Part shown: in pieces, positions 25,859 through 35,072 of the stretch | Layout of the letters: every line of letters starts with the position of its first letter | How positions within the stretch are numbered: position 1 is the first letter of the stretch | Assembly: GCF_001662875.1 (NCBI RefSeq) | Contig: NZ_JPVZ01000004.1 | Span: forward strand, 1 to 64,000 | DNA from: Thalassospira tepidiphila MCCC 1A03514 | GTDB lineage: Bacteria > Pseudomonadota > Alphaproteobacteria > Rhodospirillales > Thalassospiraceae | Length of the DNA: 64,000 nucleotides | Reading direction: 5' to 3' | Position numbers and translations under genes: made by a program | The notes under the pieces: generated by a model | Database searches by the model: none | What the model was told of the DNA's origin: nothing | What the model saw: only the letters and a program-made list of their open reading frames with translations

Positions 25859-27079
25859 TTATGGTCGAAACAGCCTTGCCGCCGGATGTTCGAACGTTAC
25901 CCGGCCATCCTTCATGCCCCAGATCGGACGGCTGATTTCGGAGACCACTTGTGCGCGGCTTTCGGCGGGCAGGACGATGAAGCTTGCGGCTTCGCCGACC
26001 GCGATTTTGTTGGATCGGCCGAGAAGTTTTGCCGGGGCGTCTGACACCATGGCAAAGCAGTTTTCAAGCTCGGCCTCGGTCGCAAGCTGACTGACATTGG
26101 CATACAGGTTGGCCATGCGCGACAGCGAACAATCGCCGTAAGGCGTAAACGGGTTCAGCACATTATTGGTCGCAATCGTGCAGCACACACCATGGGCGGC
26201 AAGCTTGTGAGCAGGCGCGACACCACAGGGCACGGAATGATCATGATCGCGCCCGGTCAGGAAAAGGTCGGTTGCGGGCAACACGGTCAAACCGATCCCG
26301 GCATCGCGCATGATGGCAATCGTGTCTTCAAGTTCGGGCTTGGGCAGTACCGACAGTTTGGTCACATGCCCGATCATCACCCGGCCCTGCCAGCCAAAGG
26401 CGATGGATTGCTTGGCGACTTCATCCAAGTGCCGCCAACTGGCATCCAGATCGAAATCAAGATGGAAATCCAGATCAACATCATAGTCGCGCGCCATTTC
26501 AAACAGACGCAGGATCTGACCATGTGGATCGGTATCCATATAGGGACAACCGCCCAGCAAATCGGCACCATTGTCCAATGCTGCGCGCAACAGCTCCTCG
26601 GTGCCGGGATAGTTAAACAGGCCTTCCTGGGGGAAGACGCAAATCTCGATATCCATTGCCCAGGCATAGTCGGCCTTAAGCCGCTTGATGGCGTTAAAGC
26701 CTGCCAAGCCGATGCCCGGATCGATTTCGACATGGGTGCGCACCGCATTGGTGCCCTCGGTAATTGCCTTTTCAATCACTCGGGCACCACGGGCGTAAAT
26801 GTCATCCTCGGTAAAGCCGCTTTTGGCGTTGGCGACCGCACTGATCGCGCCCTTTAACGTGCCGGTTTCGTTTTTGGCCCGGTCCAGAATGCAGGCTTTA
26901 TCAAGGTGAATGTGACTTTCAACAAAGCCGCAACTGAGCAACTGGCCCGCTGCGTCAAAGCTTGGCCCATTGCCCGTAATCGACTGGGCAATTTCAACAA
27001 TTTTTCCATCCGCCACGGCAAGATCGACAAGTGCATTCTCACCATTCAGGCAGGCGTTCCTCACCAGATAATCAAGCAT
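25859..27079 (-). CDS. Amidohydrolase of the cytosine deaminase-like family
   Basis: 406 residues, metal-dependent TIM-barrel hydrolase. The HxH motif is in VESHIHLDKA, a further His in RVMIGHVTKLS, and NPFTPYGDCSLSRMANL matches the DPWYPLG region of CodA. Two residues central to deamination in CodA look changed: the HxDE segment reads HLDFDLD, and the metal-binding Asp before the DP(F/W)YP motif reads TNNV. It may therefore act on a different C-N bond. Start at 27079 overlaps the ABC fusion gene by 8 bases, so it is the last gene of that operon and probably degrades what the transporter imports. Confidence 0.85.
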   Translation of the reverse strand: MLDYLVRNACLNGENALVDLAVADGKIVEIAQSITGNGPSFDAAGQLLSCGFVESHIHLDKACILDRAKNETGTLKGAISAVANAKSGFTEDDIYARGARVIEKAITEGTNAVRTHVEIDPGIGLAGFNAIKRLKADYAWAMDIEICVFPQEGLFNYPGTEELLRAALDNGADLLGGCPYMDTDPHGQILRLFEMARDYDVDLDFHLDFDLDASWRHLDEVAKQSIAFGWQGRVMIGHVTKLSVLPKPELEDTIAIMRDAGIGLTVLPATDLFLTGRDHDHSVPCGVAPAHKLAAHGVCCTIATNNVLNPFTPYGDCSLSRMANLYANVSQLATEAELENCFAMVSDAPAKLLGRSNKIAVGEAASFIVLPAESRAQVVSEISRPIWGMKDGRVTFEHPAARLFRP

Positions 27080-29636
27080 TCTCGTGTGTTTCCTGTTTTG
27101 GTTTCTTATCACCTTGTTCCGAGCCCCCCAAATAGGCGGCAATCAGGCGTTCATCTTTTCTCAGCTCGGATGCCTTGCCTTTGGCAACCACCTGTCCCTG
27201 TTCAAGGACATAGGCATAATCGGCAACCGAAAGCGCCATGGTCGCCATCTGATCGACCAGAAGGATTGTCACCCCTTCGTCGCGCAATTCGCCGAGAATG
27301 GCATAAAGTTCCTCGACCATGGCCGGGGCCAAACCAAGCGATGGCTCATCAAGCAACAGCGCCTTTGGCTTGGCGACCAGACCACGGGCAATTGCCATCA
27401 TTTGCTGTTCGCCCCCGGACAACAGACCAGCCGGGCTGTTGATGCGATCGCGCAGGCGCGGGAAACGGTTCAGGATGGCTTCAAGTTCGTCGGAACTGAC
27501 AGGTTTTGGTTGCTTATAGGCCCCCAGTTCAATGTTTTCGCGCACGGTCAGTTCCGGGAAGACCTGACGGCCTTCGGGCACCAGAACCAAGCCCTGTTCG
27601 ACGATCTGATGCGGGGCAAGATCATGGATGTATTCGTTATTGAGAACGATCTTGCCATCCACGGGGCGCAGCAACCCGGCCAGTGCGGTCAGGAAGGTCG
27701 ACTTGCCCGCACCGTTTGCCCCCAGCAGTGCAACCATTTCGCCCTGACGGACCTTAAGATCAATGGAATGCAGAACCGGTGCGGCGCCATATCCGGCCGT
27801 TAAACGCAGCGTTTCGATCACCGGGGAGTCCCCGGCCTCAAACGGGATCGGGCGCGGGCGGGCCTTCATTTCCCCATCACCAAGATAGGCCGCGATCACC
27901 TGCGGGTCATTCTGCACCGCCTGCGGGGTATCAAAGATGATCGGGGTTCCGGCATCCACCGCCAGGATCTGATCGGAAATGCCCATGACCATTTCCATGT
28001 CATGTTCGACCAGCACCACCGTAATCCCGGCATCAGCCAGTTGGCGCAGCAATTTCGCCAGTGACACCTTATCGGCATGCATCAGGCCCGCAGCCGGTTC
28101 ATCGAGCAACAAGACCCCGGGTTTGGTCGCAAGCGACCGGGCAATTTCAACCAGCCTGCGATCAACATGCGGCAGGTCACCGGCACGGGCATCAATATCG
28201 CCATGATAGCCACAAAAGGCCAGAAGCCCGGCGGCGTGGTTGCGGTTGGCATCCGATGCAATCGCACTGAATGGCTTGCCAAAGCGACCGACCGGAAGAC
28301 CGGCAATGACGTTGTCGATCACCGACATGTTTTCAAACAGACGGGTCGCCTGATAGGTGCGTGCAATGCCATTGCGCGCGGCAAAATCGGTTGGCTTGCC
28401 TGCGATGTCCTGATCCCCGATGCGCACCACACCTTCGGTCGGTTTGTAAAATCCGCTGATGATGTTCAAAAGTGTCGTTTTACCCGCCCCGTTCGGGCCG
28501 ATGATCGATGTTACATCGCCCGGCTTGGCAGTAAAGGAAACGGCATTGACCGCCTTGACCCCGCCAAACGCAATGGACAGGTTTTCCACCATCAGGCCAT
28601 CGGACTTGGCGTAATCCTTAAGCCCGGCCTCAATCTCGTGCGCCGGGGTGGCGGTGACGCCGCGCTTGGTCAGCGGGATGAACCGTTCGATAACACCAAC
28701 AATCCCGCGCGGTGCAATCAGCAACACGACAATCAAAAGTCCGCCAAAAATCAGCAGGCGATATTCGGCAAAATCGGCCAGCAGTTCGGGCAACAAGACC
28801 GAAACAGATGCGCCGACCAGCGGCCCCAGCACCGTGCCCGCCCCGCCCAGAATGACGGCAAACAGATACAGGATCGACTGACTAAGCGGGAAGTTTGATG
28901 GCGCGATAAACATCATAAGTGGTGCAAACAAAGCACCGGCAAGCCCGGCCATGGCAGCCGCAATCGCAAAGCCGGTCGCCTTGACGGCAAAGGCGTTATA
29001 ACCCAGCGAACTTGCGGCAATTTCCGCATCGCGCATGCTGGTCATCGCCATGCCCCAGCCACTTGTTGCCAAACGACGGAAGGCAAAAAGCGCAACCCCG
29101 GCCAGAACGACACACAGCATCACAAGATCGCGTTCGCTAAACATATAGCCAAACAATTCCGGCATCGGGAAACCCATCAGGCCGTTTTGCCCCCCGGTCA
29201 ATGCGCGCCATTCAATCGCGCCATGTTCGACAATAAAGGCAAAGGCAATCGTCACCATGGCAAGGAACGGCCCCGCCATGCGCACCGCCGACAGTGCCAG
29301 GACACAGCCTGCCAACCCGGCAATCAGGGTCGATGCAATCAGCGCCATCCAGAAGTTAAGCCCGGCCAAAGTCAGGATCGCACTGGCATAGGCCCCGATG
29401 GCAAAGAACCCGACCTGCCCCAGCGACACCAGCCCGGTCAGGCCATACAAAACGTTCAGCCCCACACACAGAACGGTGGTGATGGCGACAAGGCCGATGA
29501 CGAACTGGGTATAGCCGCCCGTGATCGTGACACCGATCAAACCGGCGATGATGGCGGCCAGAATGGTCGCATCAAGGGCGATGGATTTATTGAGTTTGGG
29601 CATCGGATTTTTGAATTTGATTTCGCGTTTCATCAT
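27072..29636 (-). CDS. Three-domain LIV-type ABC protein: permease (LivM) fused to two ATPases (LivG, LivF)
   Basis: 854 residues. Residues about 1-330 form a LivM-type permease (LYGLTGLVSLGQVGFFAIGAYAS). About 345-590 are a LivG-type ATPase (GPNGAGKTTLLNIISGFYKP, then LLLDEPAAGLMHADK) and about 610-850 a LivF-type ATPase (GANGAGKSTFLTALAGL, LSGGEQQMMAIARGL, LLLDEPSLGLAP). These are usually three proteins; LivM-LivG fusions are known, but all three in one chain is uncommon. The start at 29636 overlaps the livH-like stop (ATGA). It should transport an amino acid or amide-like compound with the permease and binding protein upstream. Confidence 0.92.
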   Translation of the reverse strand: MMKREIKFKNPMPKLNKSIALDATILAAIIAGLIGVTITGGYTQFVIGLVAITTVLCVGLNVLYGLTGLVSLGQVGFFAIGAYASAILTLAGLNFWMALIASTLIAGLAGCVLALSAVRMAGPFLAMVTIAFAFIVEHGAIEWRALTGGQNGLMGFPMPELFGYMFSERDLVMLCVVLAGVALFAFRRLATSGWGMAMTSMRDAEIAASSLGYNAFAVKATGFAIAAAMAGLAGALFAPLMMFIAPSNFPLSQSILYLFAVILGGAGTVLGPLVGASVSVLLPELLADFAEYRLLIFGGLLIVVLLIAPRGIVGVIERFIPLTKRGVTATPAHEIEAGLKDYAKSDGLMVENLSIAFGGVKAVNAVSFTAKPGDVTSIIGPNGAGKTTLLNIISGFYKPTEGVVRIGDQDIAGKPTDFAARNGIARTYQATRLFENMSVIDNVIAGLPVGRFGKPFSAIASDANRNHAAGLLAFCGYHGDIDARAGDLPHVDRRLVEIARSLATKPGVLLLDEPAAGLMHADKVSLAKLLRQLADAGITVVLVEHDMEMVMGISDQILAVDAGTPIIFDTPQAVQNDPQVIAAYLGDGEMKARPRPIPFEAGDSPVIETLRLTAGYGAAPVLHSIDLKVRQGEMVALLGANGAGKSTFLTALAGLLRPVDGKIVLNNEYIHDLAPHQIVEQGLVLVPEGRQVFPELTVRENIELGAYKQPKPVSSDELEAILNRFPRLRDRINSPAGLLSGGEQQMMAIARGLVAKPKALLLDEPSLGLAPAMVEELYAILGELRDEGVTILLVDQMATMALSVADYAYVLEQGQVVAKGKASELRKDERLIAAYLGGSEQGDKKPKQETHENA

Positions 29637-30511
29637 CAGACCTTCTTGATCGCAGCACGGCCAAACAGGCCACTTGGTTTGACGGTCAGAACCGCGATCA
29701 CAAGCGCGAAGACGACGATGAAGGTGTAGGACGATCCGAGATAGGTGGTCACACCGGCCTCAACCAGACCATAGATAAAGCCAGCCAACATCACGCTATA
29801 GGCCGATGTCATGCCGCCCAGAATAGCAACCGCAAAGGCCTTGAGGCCAAAAAGAGTGCCCATATCGGAATGCACCGAAAACAGCGGCGCAATCAAAAGC
29901 CCGGCACAGCCGGCCAGCATCGATGAAATGGCAAAGGATCCGGTCACCATCAAGGTGGTGTTGATCCCCATCAGCTTGGCGGCCTGAAGGTTTTGCACCA
30001 CCGCCAAAAGCGCACGGCCCTGACGGGTATGACGGAACAGGGCATGCAGTGCGAGTGCGACACCAATGGCCGCCACCGGGATCAGGATTTGTTGCGGGTA
30101 AACGCCGGTGCCAAACACGTTCCAGCTTTCACCGACAAGGGCGGATGGCAGGGTGCGCGGTTCGTTGCCAAAGGTAAACAGCACCGCGTTATCGAGCAAA
30201 ATACCGCCCGCGACAGTGGCCATCAGCCAGGCTTCGGAATTGCGAATGGCAAACGGACGGACAAGGAAAAATTCAACCAGAATACCGGCAAGCCCGCAGC
30301 ACAGAATGGCCAGCGGATAGCCGACAATGACCGGAAAACCGTATCGTTCGCAGAACACAAAGCCCAGAACAGCGCCCAGCATCACCATCGATCCTTGCGC
30401 GAAATTGACCTTGGAGGACACCGAATAGGTGATCTGGAAACCAAGTGCGATCAGCCCGTACATACTGCCAAGACCGATCCCGGTTATCAGAGCTGCGATT
30501 AAGAGTGTCAT
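29636..30511 (-). CDS. LivH-type ABC permease
   Basis: 291 residues with 8 or so membrane segments. ITGIGLGSMYGLIALGFQITYSVSSKVNFAQGSMVMLGA is the typical LivH N-terminus, and FGLKAFAVAILGGMTSAYSVMLAGFIYG the conserved cytoplasmic loop. It pairs with the LivM half of the next gene's product. ATG at 30511 (MTLLIAAL) is preferred to a GTG nine codons upstream because the first membrane helix then begins at residue 3. Confidence 0.92.
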   Translation of the reverse strand: MTLLIAALITGIGLGSMYGLIALGFQITYSVSSKVNFAQGSMVMLGAVLGFVFCERYGFPVIVGYPLAILCCGLAGILVEFFLVRPFAIRNSEAWLMATVAGGILLDNAVLFTFGNEPRTLPSALVGESWNVFGTGVYPQQILIPVAAIGVALALHALFRHTRQGRALLAVVQNLQAAKLMGINTTLMVTGSFAISSMLAGCAGLLIAPLFSVHSDMGTLFGLKAFAVAILGGMTSAYSVMLAGFIYGLVEAGVTTYLGSSYTFIVVFALVIAVLTVKPSGLFGRAAIKKV

Positions 30512-30567
30512 TGCCAGCCGCCTGCTTATGCCGTGCACGCAAGTGCATCATTTAAAATGAATAAATC

Positions 30568-30603
30568 CCCCGTCGGCGTGCATTGGGGAACACGCCGACG
30601 GGG
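30568..30603 (-). terminator. Hairpin between the binding-protein gene and livH-like gene
   Basis: CCCCGTCGGCGTG (30568-30580) pairs perfectly with CACGCCGACGGGG (30591-30603). No strong T-run follows on the minus strand, so it likely protects the abundant binding-protein mRNA or terminates partially. Confidence 0.6.
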
Positions 30604-30616
30604 TTAGATAAATCGC

Positions 30617-31804
30617 TTATTTGATCGGAATGATCTGACCTTCGACGAAATGCGCGAAGGTGTAATCTTCCGGACCAAGCGCATCCTGATCATCCGGGGT
30701 GAACGGCTTGTCATAGGTTTTGATCATGCCTTCGACACCGCTGATTTCATACATCGCTTCGCGGATGGCCGGACCTTCGGTCGAACCGGCCTTTTCAATC
30801 GCCGCTGCAATCAGAAGGGTCGCGTCATAGGCATTGGCAATACCGGTTGCCGGGGTTACGTCAGCAAGGGTTTCGATTTCCGGGAACTTTTCCTGAAGTT
30901 TGACGAACATCGGATTTGCCGGATCGGTAAACAGATAGGTCTGGATGAAGTGGACTTTCTCGCCCGACTTGCCAGCAAGTTCGGTGAAGCGGCCACCGGC
31001 CGGACCCCAATGCGAGGAAATCGGCACATCCCAACCCATGCGATCAAGCGACTTGATCACCTGTGCGGTCGGGGCAACGTTGGCAACGACAAACAGCGAG
31101 TCCGCACCATTTTCCTTCAGACGGGTCAGCTGCGGGACAACATCGACATCGTTTGATTCAAACTTTTCGATCCCGGCATGTTCCATGCCACGCTTTTCAA
31201 GCGCCTTGAGCAAGCCCTTTTCATTGGACTCCCCCCACGGGTTGTTGATCAGGATCATGCCCGGTTTCTTGGCAGCGTAATTGGCGATCAGATATTCCGT
31301 GATGGCTTCGTCGACATATTCATCAACCGCCGAAACGCGGAAGACATAGTTTTCCTCGGCACCGTTTTTGGTGATCCCGGTTCCGGCAGCCCACGGGCCA
31401 ATGAACGGGATTTTCTGCTGGTTCACATAGGGCACGATGGCAAAAGATACCGGCGTATCAAGGCCGCCAATGATCGCCGCAACGCCTTCGCGCTGGGCCA
31501 GTTCACGGGCTGCAACCAGACCCTTGCCCGGGTTGCTTTCATCATCACGCGAAACAAGTTCAAGCGGCTTGCCAAGAACACCGCCCTCGGCATTGATCTT
31601 GTCAATCGCAAGGGTGATGCCGCGCGTAATGGCTTCGCCCGATTTGGCCGACTGACCGCTGAGTGCGGCAACAAGGCCGAGCTTCACAGTGTCTTCTGCA
31701 CGGGCATCATGGGCAGGCAAGGTGGTGGCGAACATCAGCGCAGCTGCAGCCCCGAGAAGGGCGGCACGCCGCGTTATTTTCCGGAAAGGCGAAGAAATAG
31801 GCAT
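30617..31804 (-). CDS. LIV-type periplasmic binding protein (Peripla_BP_6)
   Basis: 395 residues. Signal region MPISSPFRKITRRAALLGAAAALMF...ARA, with twin arginines, then DTVKLGLVAALSGQSAKSGEAITRGITLAIDKINAEGG, the classic start of branched-chain amino acid/amide binding proteins. ATG at 31804 has GGGAG upstream; the open frame continues but without homology. It is the first gene of the minus-strand operon, ahead of permease, fusion ATPase and amidohydrolase. The operator-like ATTGCATGCAAT lies 174 bases upstream. Confidence 0.92.
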   Translation of the reverse strand: MPISSPFRKITRRAALLGAAAALMFATTLPAHDARAEDTVKLGLVAALSGQSAKSGEAITRGITLAIDKINAEGGVLGKPLELVSRDDESNPGKGLVAARELAQREGVAAIIGGLDTPVSFAIVPYVNQQKIPFIGPWAAGTGITKNGAEENYVFRVSAVDEYVDEAITEYLIANYAAKKPGMILINNPWGESNEKGLLKALEKRGMEHAGIEKFESNDVDVVPQLTRLKENGADSLFVVANVAPTAQVIKSLDRMGWDVPISSHWGPAGGRFTELAGKSGEKVHFIQTYLFTDPANPMFVKLQEKFPEIETLADVTPATGIANAYDATLLIAAAIEKAGSTEGPAIREAMYEISGVEGMIKTYDKPFTPDDQDALGPEDYTFAHFVEGQIIPIK

Positions 31805-31976
31805 GTGAGACTCCCTGATTATGTGTCTGCGTCGTCCGGCGTCGCAAATTCGGCATGCGCACCAAATCGTCACCGCACTGCAGCAAGCGACATGCCAAGA
31901 ATCACAATTATTCAAAATCAGGGACTTAGGCGTTTTCCCACCCCTTCGGAAAACAGAATTGCCTCATGTATACGCA

Positions 31977-32013
31977 GATTGCATGCAATTTTTGCATAAA
32001 ATTAGTGCATGCA
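31977..32013. promoter_or_regulatory. GntR-type operator cluster
   Basis: GATTGCATGCAATTT (31977-31991) contains the perfect palindrome ATTGCATGCAAT. TGCATGCA recurs at 32006-32013. They sit in the divergent gap between the ABC operon and the NTF2-like gene. The same 15-mer recurs at 33377. Confidence 0.65.
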
Positions 32014-32074
32014 AAATTTCTGCACAGCGTTTATGCTGATGCCAGATCAATTCCCGAAAACAGAGGCCTTCCAA

Positions 32075-32500
32075 ATGAGTGACCAAACCGTGGAAAATGT
32101 GCTCGATACCCTGCCGCCAGAGGCGCAGACGGTGCGTGATTTTCTTGATGCATCCATGAAGCCCGACCCGGAACTGGCGGCGACGTTCATGTCCGATGAT
32201 GTCGTCATCACCTTTACCGATGGTCAGAAATACGACCATCCATCGGGCACCACGGCGTTTAACGCAGCGCGTTATAAATGGGTGAAAAAGAAGTTCGGGC
32301 AGTTTGATGTCGCCCTTACCAATGGCCAGACTGTTGTTTACAGCACCGGATGGCTTTACGGCGAATGGCCGGACGGCACCCCGTTTGAAGGCAACCGTTA
32401 TGTCGACCGTTTCGTGATTGAAAACGGCAAGATCATCAAAATGGATGTCTGGAATGAAAGTGCGGAACGCATCCTGATCCGCAAGGGCATCAAGGCCTGA
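32075..32500 (+). CDS. NTF2/SnoaL-like protein
   Basis: 141 residues. AQTVRDFLDASMKPDPELAATFMSDDVVITFTDGQKYDHPSG and the end NRYVDRFVIENGKIIKMDVWNESAERI follow the alpha-plus-beta cone fold of SnoaL-like proteins, which include isomerases, hydratases and stand-alone binding proteins. ATG at 32075 fits the family start; a longer frame covers the operator. It is divergent from the LIV-type operon and shares its regulatory gap, so it may act on the same compound. No catalytic residue can be assigned with confidence. Confidence 0.75.
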   Translation: MSDQTVENVLDTLPPEAQTVRDFLDASMKPDPELAATFMSDDVVITFTDGQKYDHPSGTTAFNAARYKWVKKKFGQFDVALTNGQTVVYSTGWLYGEWPDGTPFEGNRYVDRFVIENGKIIKMDVWNESAERILIRKGIKA

Positions 32501-32607
32501 GCCAGACAGGAACCCGAATGATGCAGCCCGAACCAGCCATCTGCGATCAGTACGCCACGCGCGAAGTCCCGTGCGCGGCTTCTGATATGGCTGTGGGGCA
32601 CGCGGGC

Positions 32608-33321
32608 TTAGCTGGTGCCGTCACGCACCTTTTTGGCATAGGGTTCCAGCGCATCAAGATACAACAACGGCCCGCTTTCCTTGGTCGTAAACAGGGCGCG
32701 GTCGGCGACCGCCGTCAGGTGATGACGCATCAGTTTGCGCGCCGCATCTTCGTCGCCCTTGGCAAGGGCCTCGATGATCTGGCGGTGCTCCTGAATGCCG
32801 CAATCGGTCGAATGCGGGCGGGCATAAAGCGACAATGTCAGGCCACAGCGATAGCCGATTTCCTCGACATAGCGCAGCAAGACCGGGCTTCCGGCAAGGC
32901 GGGCGAGCAGAATATGGAATTCGGTGGCAAGACGGATCGAGATCGGCTCGGACGCGTTTTCGGCTTCGACTTCCTTGGCAAGATGGGCTTCAAGTTCGCC
33001 CAGAATTTCCGGGCTCATATTCTTGATCACCCGGCTGATGACAAGGTCTTCGATCTGGGTGCGGAGCTCAAACAGATCGCGCGCTTCTTCAAGGCTGGGC
33101 TTGGCAACCGCAGCCCCCTTGTTGCGGCGAAGCTCGACCAGCCCCTCGGCGGCAAGCCGTTCAAGCGACTGGCGAATAAGGGTGCGGCTGACGCCGAACC
33201 GTTCGCCAAGGGAATCTTCGGGCAGCTTCATGCCAGGCATCAGAACACGTTCGAGGATTGCCGAACGCAATGCCGAACTGATCATGTCTGTGCGATGCTT
33301 TGCCTTGTCCGCTGCTTTCAT
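32608..33321 (-). CDS. GntR-family regulator, FCD (FadR) subfamily
   Basis: 237 residues. The winged HTH ISSALRSAILERVLMPGMKLPEDSLGERFGVSRTLIRQSLERLAAEGLVEL is followed by an all-helical FCD ligand domain (DLFELRTQIEDLVISRVI; later the metal-ligand histidines in EFHILLARL, EHRQIIEAL and HHLTAV). It is flanked by two identical GATTGCATGCAATTT sites, at 31977 and 33377, the second between it and the divergent GGT-family gene. It probably represses the whole module until the substrate or a carboxylate product binds. Confidence 0.9.
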   Translation of the reverse strand: MKAADKAKHRTDMISSALRSAILERVLMPGMKLPEDSLGERFGVSRTLIRQSLERLAAEGLVELRRNKGAAVAKPSLEEARDLFELRTQIEDLVISRVIKNMSPEILGELEAHLAKEVEAENASEPISIRLATEFHILLARLAGSPVLLRYVEEIGYRCGLTLSLYARPHSTDCGIQEHRQIIEALAKGDEDAARKLMRHHLTAVADRALFTTKESGPLLYLDALEPYAKKVRDGTS

Positions 33322-33376
33322 CCCGATCCGCCAAGTTTCTTGTTTCGATCACTTTATTGCCTGCGTCTGTATAAAG

Positions 33377-33391
33377 GATTGCATGCAATTT
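33377..33391. promoter_or_regulatory. Second GntR-type operator
   Basis: GATTGCATGCAATTT, identical over 15 bases to 31977-31991. It lies between the GntR gene and the divergent gamma-glutamyltransferase-family gene, consistent with control of both. Confidence 0.65.
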
Positions 33392-33461
33392 CGCCACAAC
33401 CGATGCACGCATAACGCTAACCTGTTTGAAATCAATCCTTTTGGCTGAAAGAACCAAGCCC

Positions 33462-35054
33462 ATGACCGACCATCAAACTGCCCCCGAACATCGCGCCATG
33501 GTCACAAGCCCCAGCACAGCGGCCAGCGAAGCCGGTGCGCAAGTCTTGCGCGACGGTGGCACCGCGATTGAGGCCGTCGTCGCCACTGCGGCAGTGTTGG
33601 CGGTAACATACCCGCATTTCTGTGGCATTGGTGGTGATGCGGTCTGGATGGTTTCAGACAATACGGGCAAGGTGCAGTCTTTCCTGGGTATTGGTCAGGC
33701 CGCCGAAAAAGGCGGCGACACAATCACGCCCGGCACCCCAATTCCGCTGCGCGGTCCGGGCTCGACCCTGACCACTGCCTGCACGGTGGATTCCTGGCAA
33801 CACGCGCTTGATCATTCGGCAAAAAACTGGGGCGGGACCAAAAGCCTTAAGGACTTGATCACGCCTGCGATTGCGCTTGCGGAAGACGGCTTTGCGATCA
33901 GTCCGTCGCAATGTTTCTGGCTTGATTTCCGTAAAGAGGAAATCGCCAATTGGCCGGGCTTTATGGATGTCTTCACCCCGAATGCGCGGATGCCACATGT
34001 CGGTGAGACATTTCATCAGCAGCACTTGGCCCAAAGCCTGAAACGCATTGCCGAATATGGCGCGCGCGATTTCTATGAAGGCGATCTTGCCGATCAGATT
34101 GTCAAAGGCCTGTCGGCCGTCGGATCGCCGATCAGCAAGGGGGATTTGGCAAAAACCCGCACCCGCACGGTGGATGCCGTATCGCTTGATTATGGTGATG
34201 TCACCCTGTTTGCCCCGCCCGCGCCAACGCAAGGATTGGCGACGCTTATGACCATGGGGGTGTTGCGCGAACTGGGGCATAAGGACTGGGCCGAGGGAAC
34301 GGCGGATCATTACCATCTGGTGGTCGAGGCCATCAAACGCGCATTCCTGAAGCGCGATCAGATCGCCGATCCCGATTTTACCAGCACCGATTTCACGGCC
34401 CTTCTGGCTCACGCCGATCTGGCCGCAGACGCCAAGGACATCTCCCCCACCAAGGCGCTTGATTGGCCGCATCCGTTCCGGCATGGCGATACGGTGTTTC
34501 TGGCCGCCAAAGATGCCAATGGCAATTGCGCCAGTGTTCTGCAAAGCACCTATTTCGATTGGGGCAGCGGCGTTGTCGCGGGCGATACCGGCATTGTCTG
34601 GCAAAACCGTGGGGCCGCATTCAGCACCGATCCCACCCACCCCAATGCCTTCGCACCGGGCAAGCTTCCGTTCTATACGCTTAATCCCGGTATGGCGCTT
34701 AAGGGCGGCAAGCCGCATCTGCTTTATGGCACGCAAGGGGCAGATGGGCAGCCACAGACCCTTGCGATGCTGCTCACCCGCCTGCTTGATTTCGGCCTGT
34801 CGCCGACGGACGCGCTCGCCAAGCCGCGCTTCCTGCTTGGCAAGACGTTTTCAGACACCAATGACAGCCTGAAACTGGAAGTCGATGCCGGCGATGACGT
34901 GTTTGACGAACTGGCCGCACGCGGCCACATCCTGCGCGCCATTGAGCCGCAAAGTGCGCTGGCCGGTCAGGCGGGGATCGTTCGCATCGACGAAGACGGC
35001 TTTGTCGAAGGTGCGCATGACCCGCGCAGTGACGGCAAGGCGATTGGCGTTTAG
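33462..35054 (+). CDS. Gamma-glutamyltransferase-family (Ntn) hydrolase
   Basis: 530 residues, the usual size of the autoprocessing GGT precursor. MVTSPSTAASEAGAQVLRDGGTAIEAVVATAAVLAVTYPHFCGIGGDAVWMV is the N-terminal signature, and HGDTVFLAAKDANGNCASVLQSTYFDWGSGVV carries the expected nucleophile threonine (HGDT) and the FGSG-like turn. There is no signal peptide, so it is cytoplasmic, unlike classical GGT. Cytoplasmic members such as PuuD-independent or cephalosporin-acylase-like enzymes hydrolyse gamma-glutamyl or other amides. Shared GntR operators link it to the LIV transporter and amidohydrolase. Confidence 0.88.
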   Translation: MTDHQTAPEHRAMVTSPSTAASEAGAQVLRDGGTAIEAVVATAAVLAVTYPHFCGIGGDAVWMVSDNTGKVQSFLGIGQAAEKGGDTITPGTPIPLRGPGSTLTTACTVDSWQHALDHSAKNWGGTKSLKDLITPAIALAEDGFAISPSQCFWLDFRKEEIANWPGFMDVFTPNARMPHVGETFHQQHLAQSLKRIAEYGARDFYEGDLADQIVKGLSAVGSPISKGDLAKTRTRTVDAVSLDYGDVTLFAPPAPTQGLATLMTMGVLRELGHKDWAEGTADHYHLVVEAIKRAFLKRDQIADPDFTSTDFTALLAHADLAADAKDISPTKALDWPHPFRHGDTVFLAAKDANGNCASVLQSTYFDWGSGVVAGDTGIVWQNRGAAFSTDPTHPNAFAPGKLPFYTLNPGMALKGGKPHLLYGTQGADGQPQTLAMLLTRLLDFGLSPTDALAKPRFLLGKTFSDTNDSLKLEVDAGDDVFDELAARGHILRAIEPQSALAGQAGIVRIDEDGFVEGAHDPRSDGKAIGV

Positions 35055-35072
35055 AGTCTTCGTTCACTTGGT

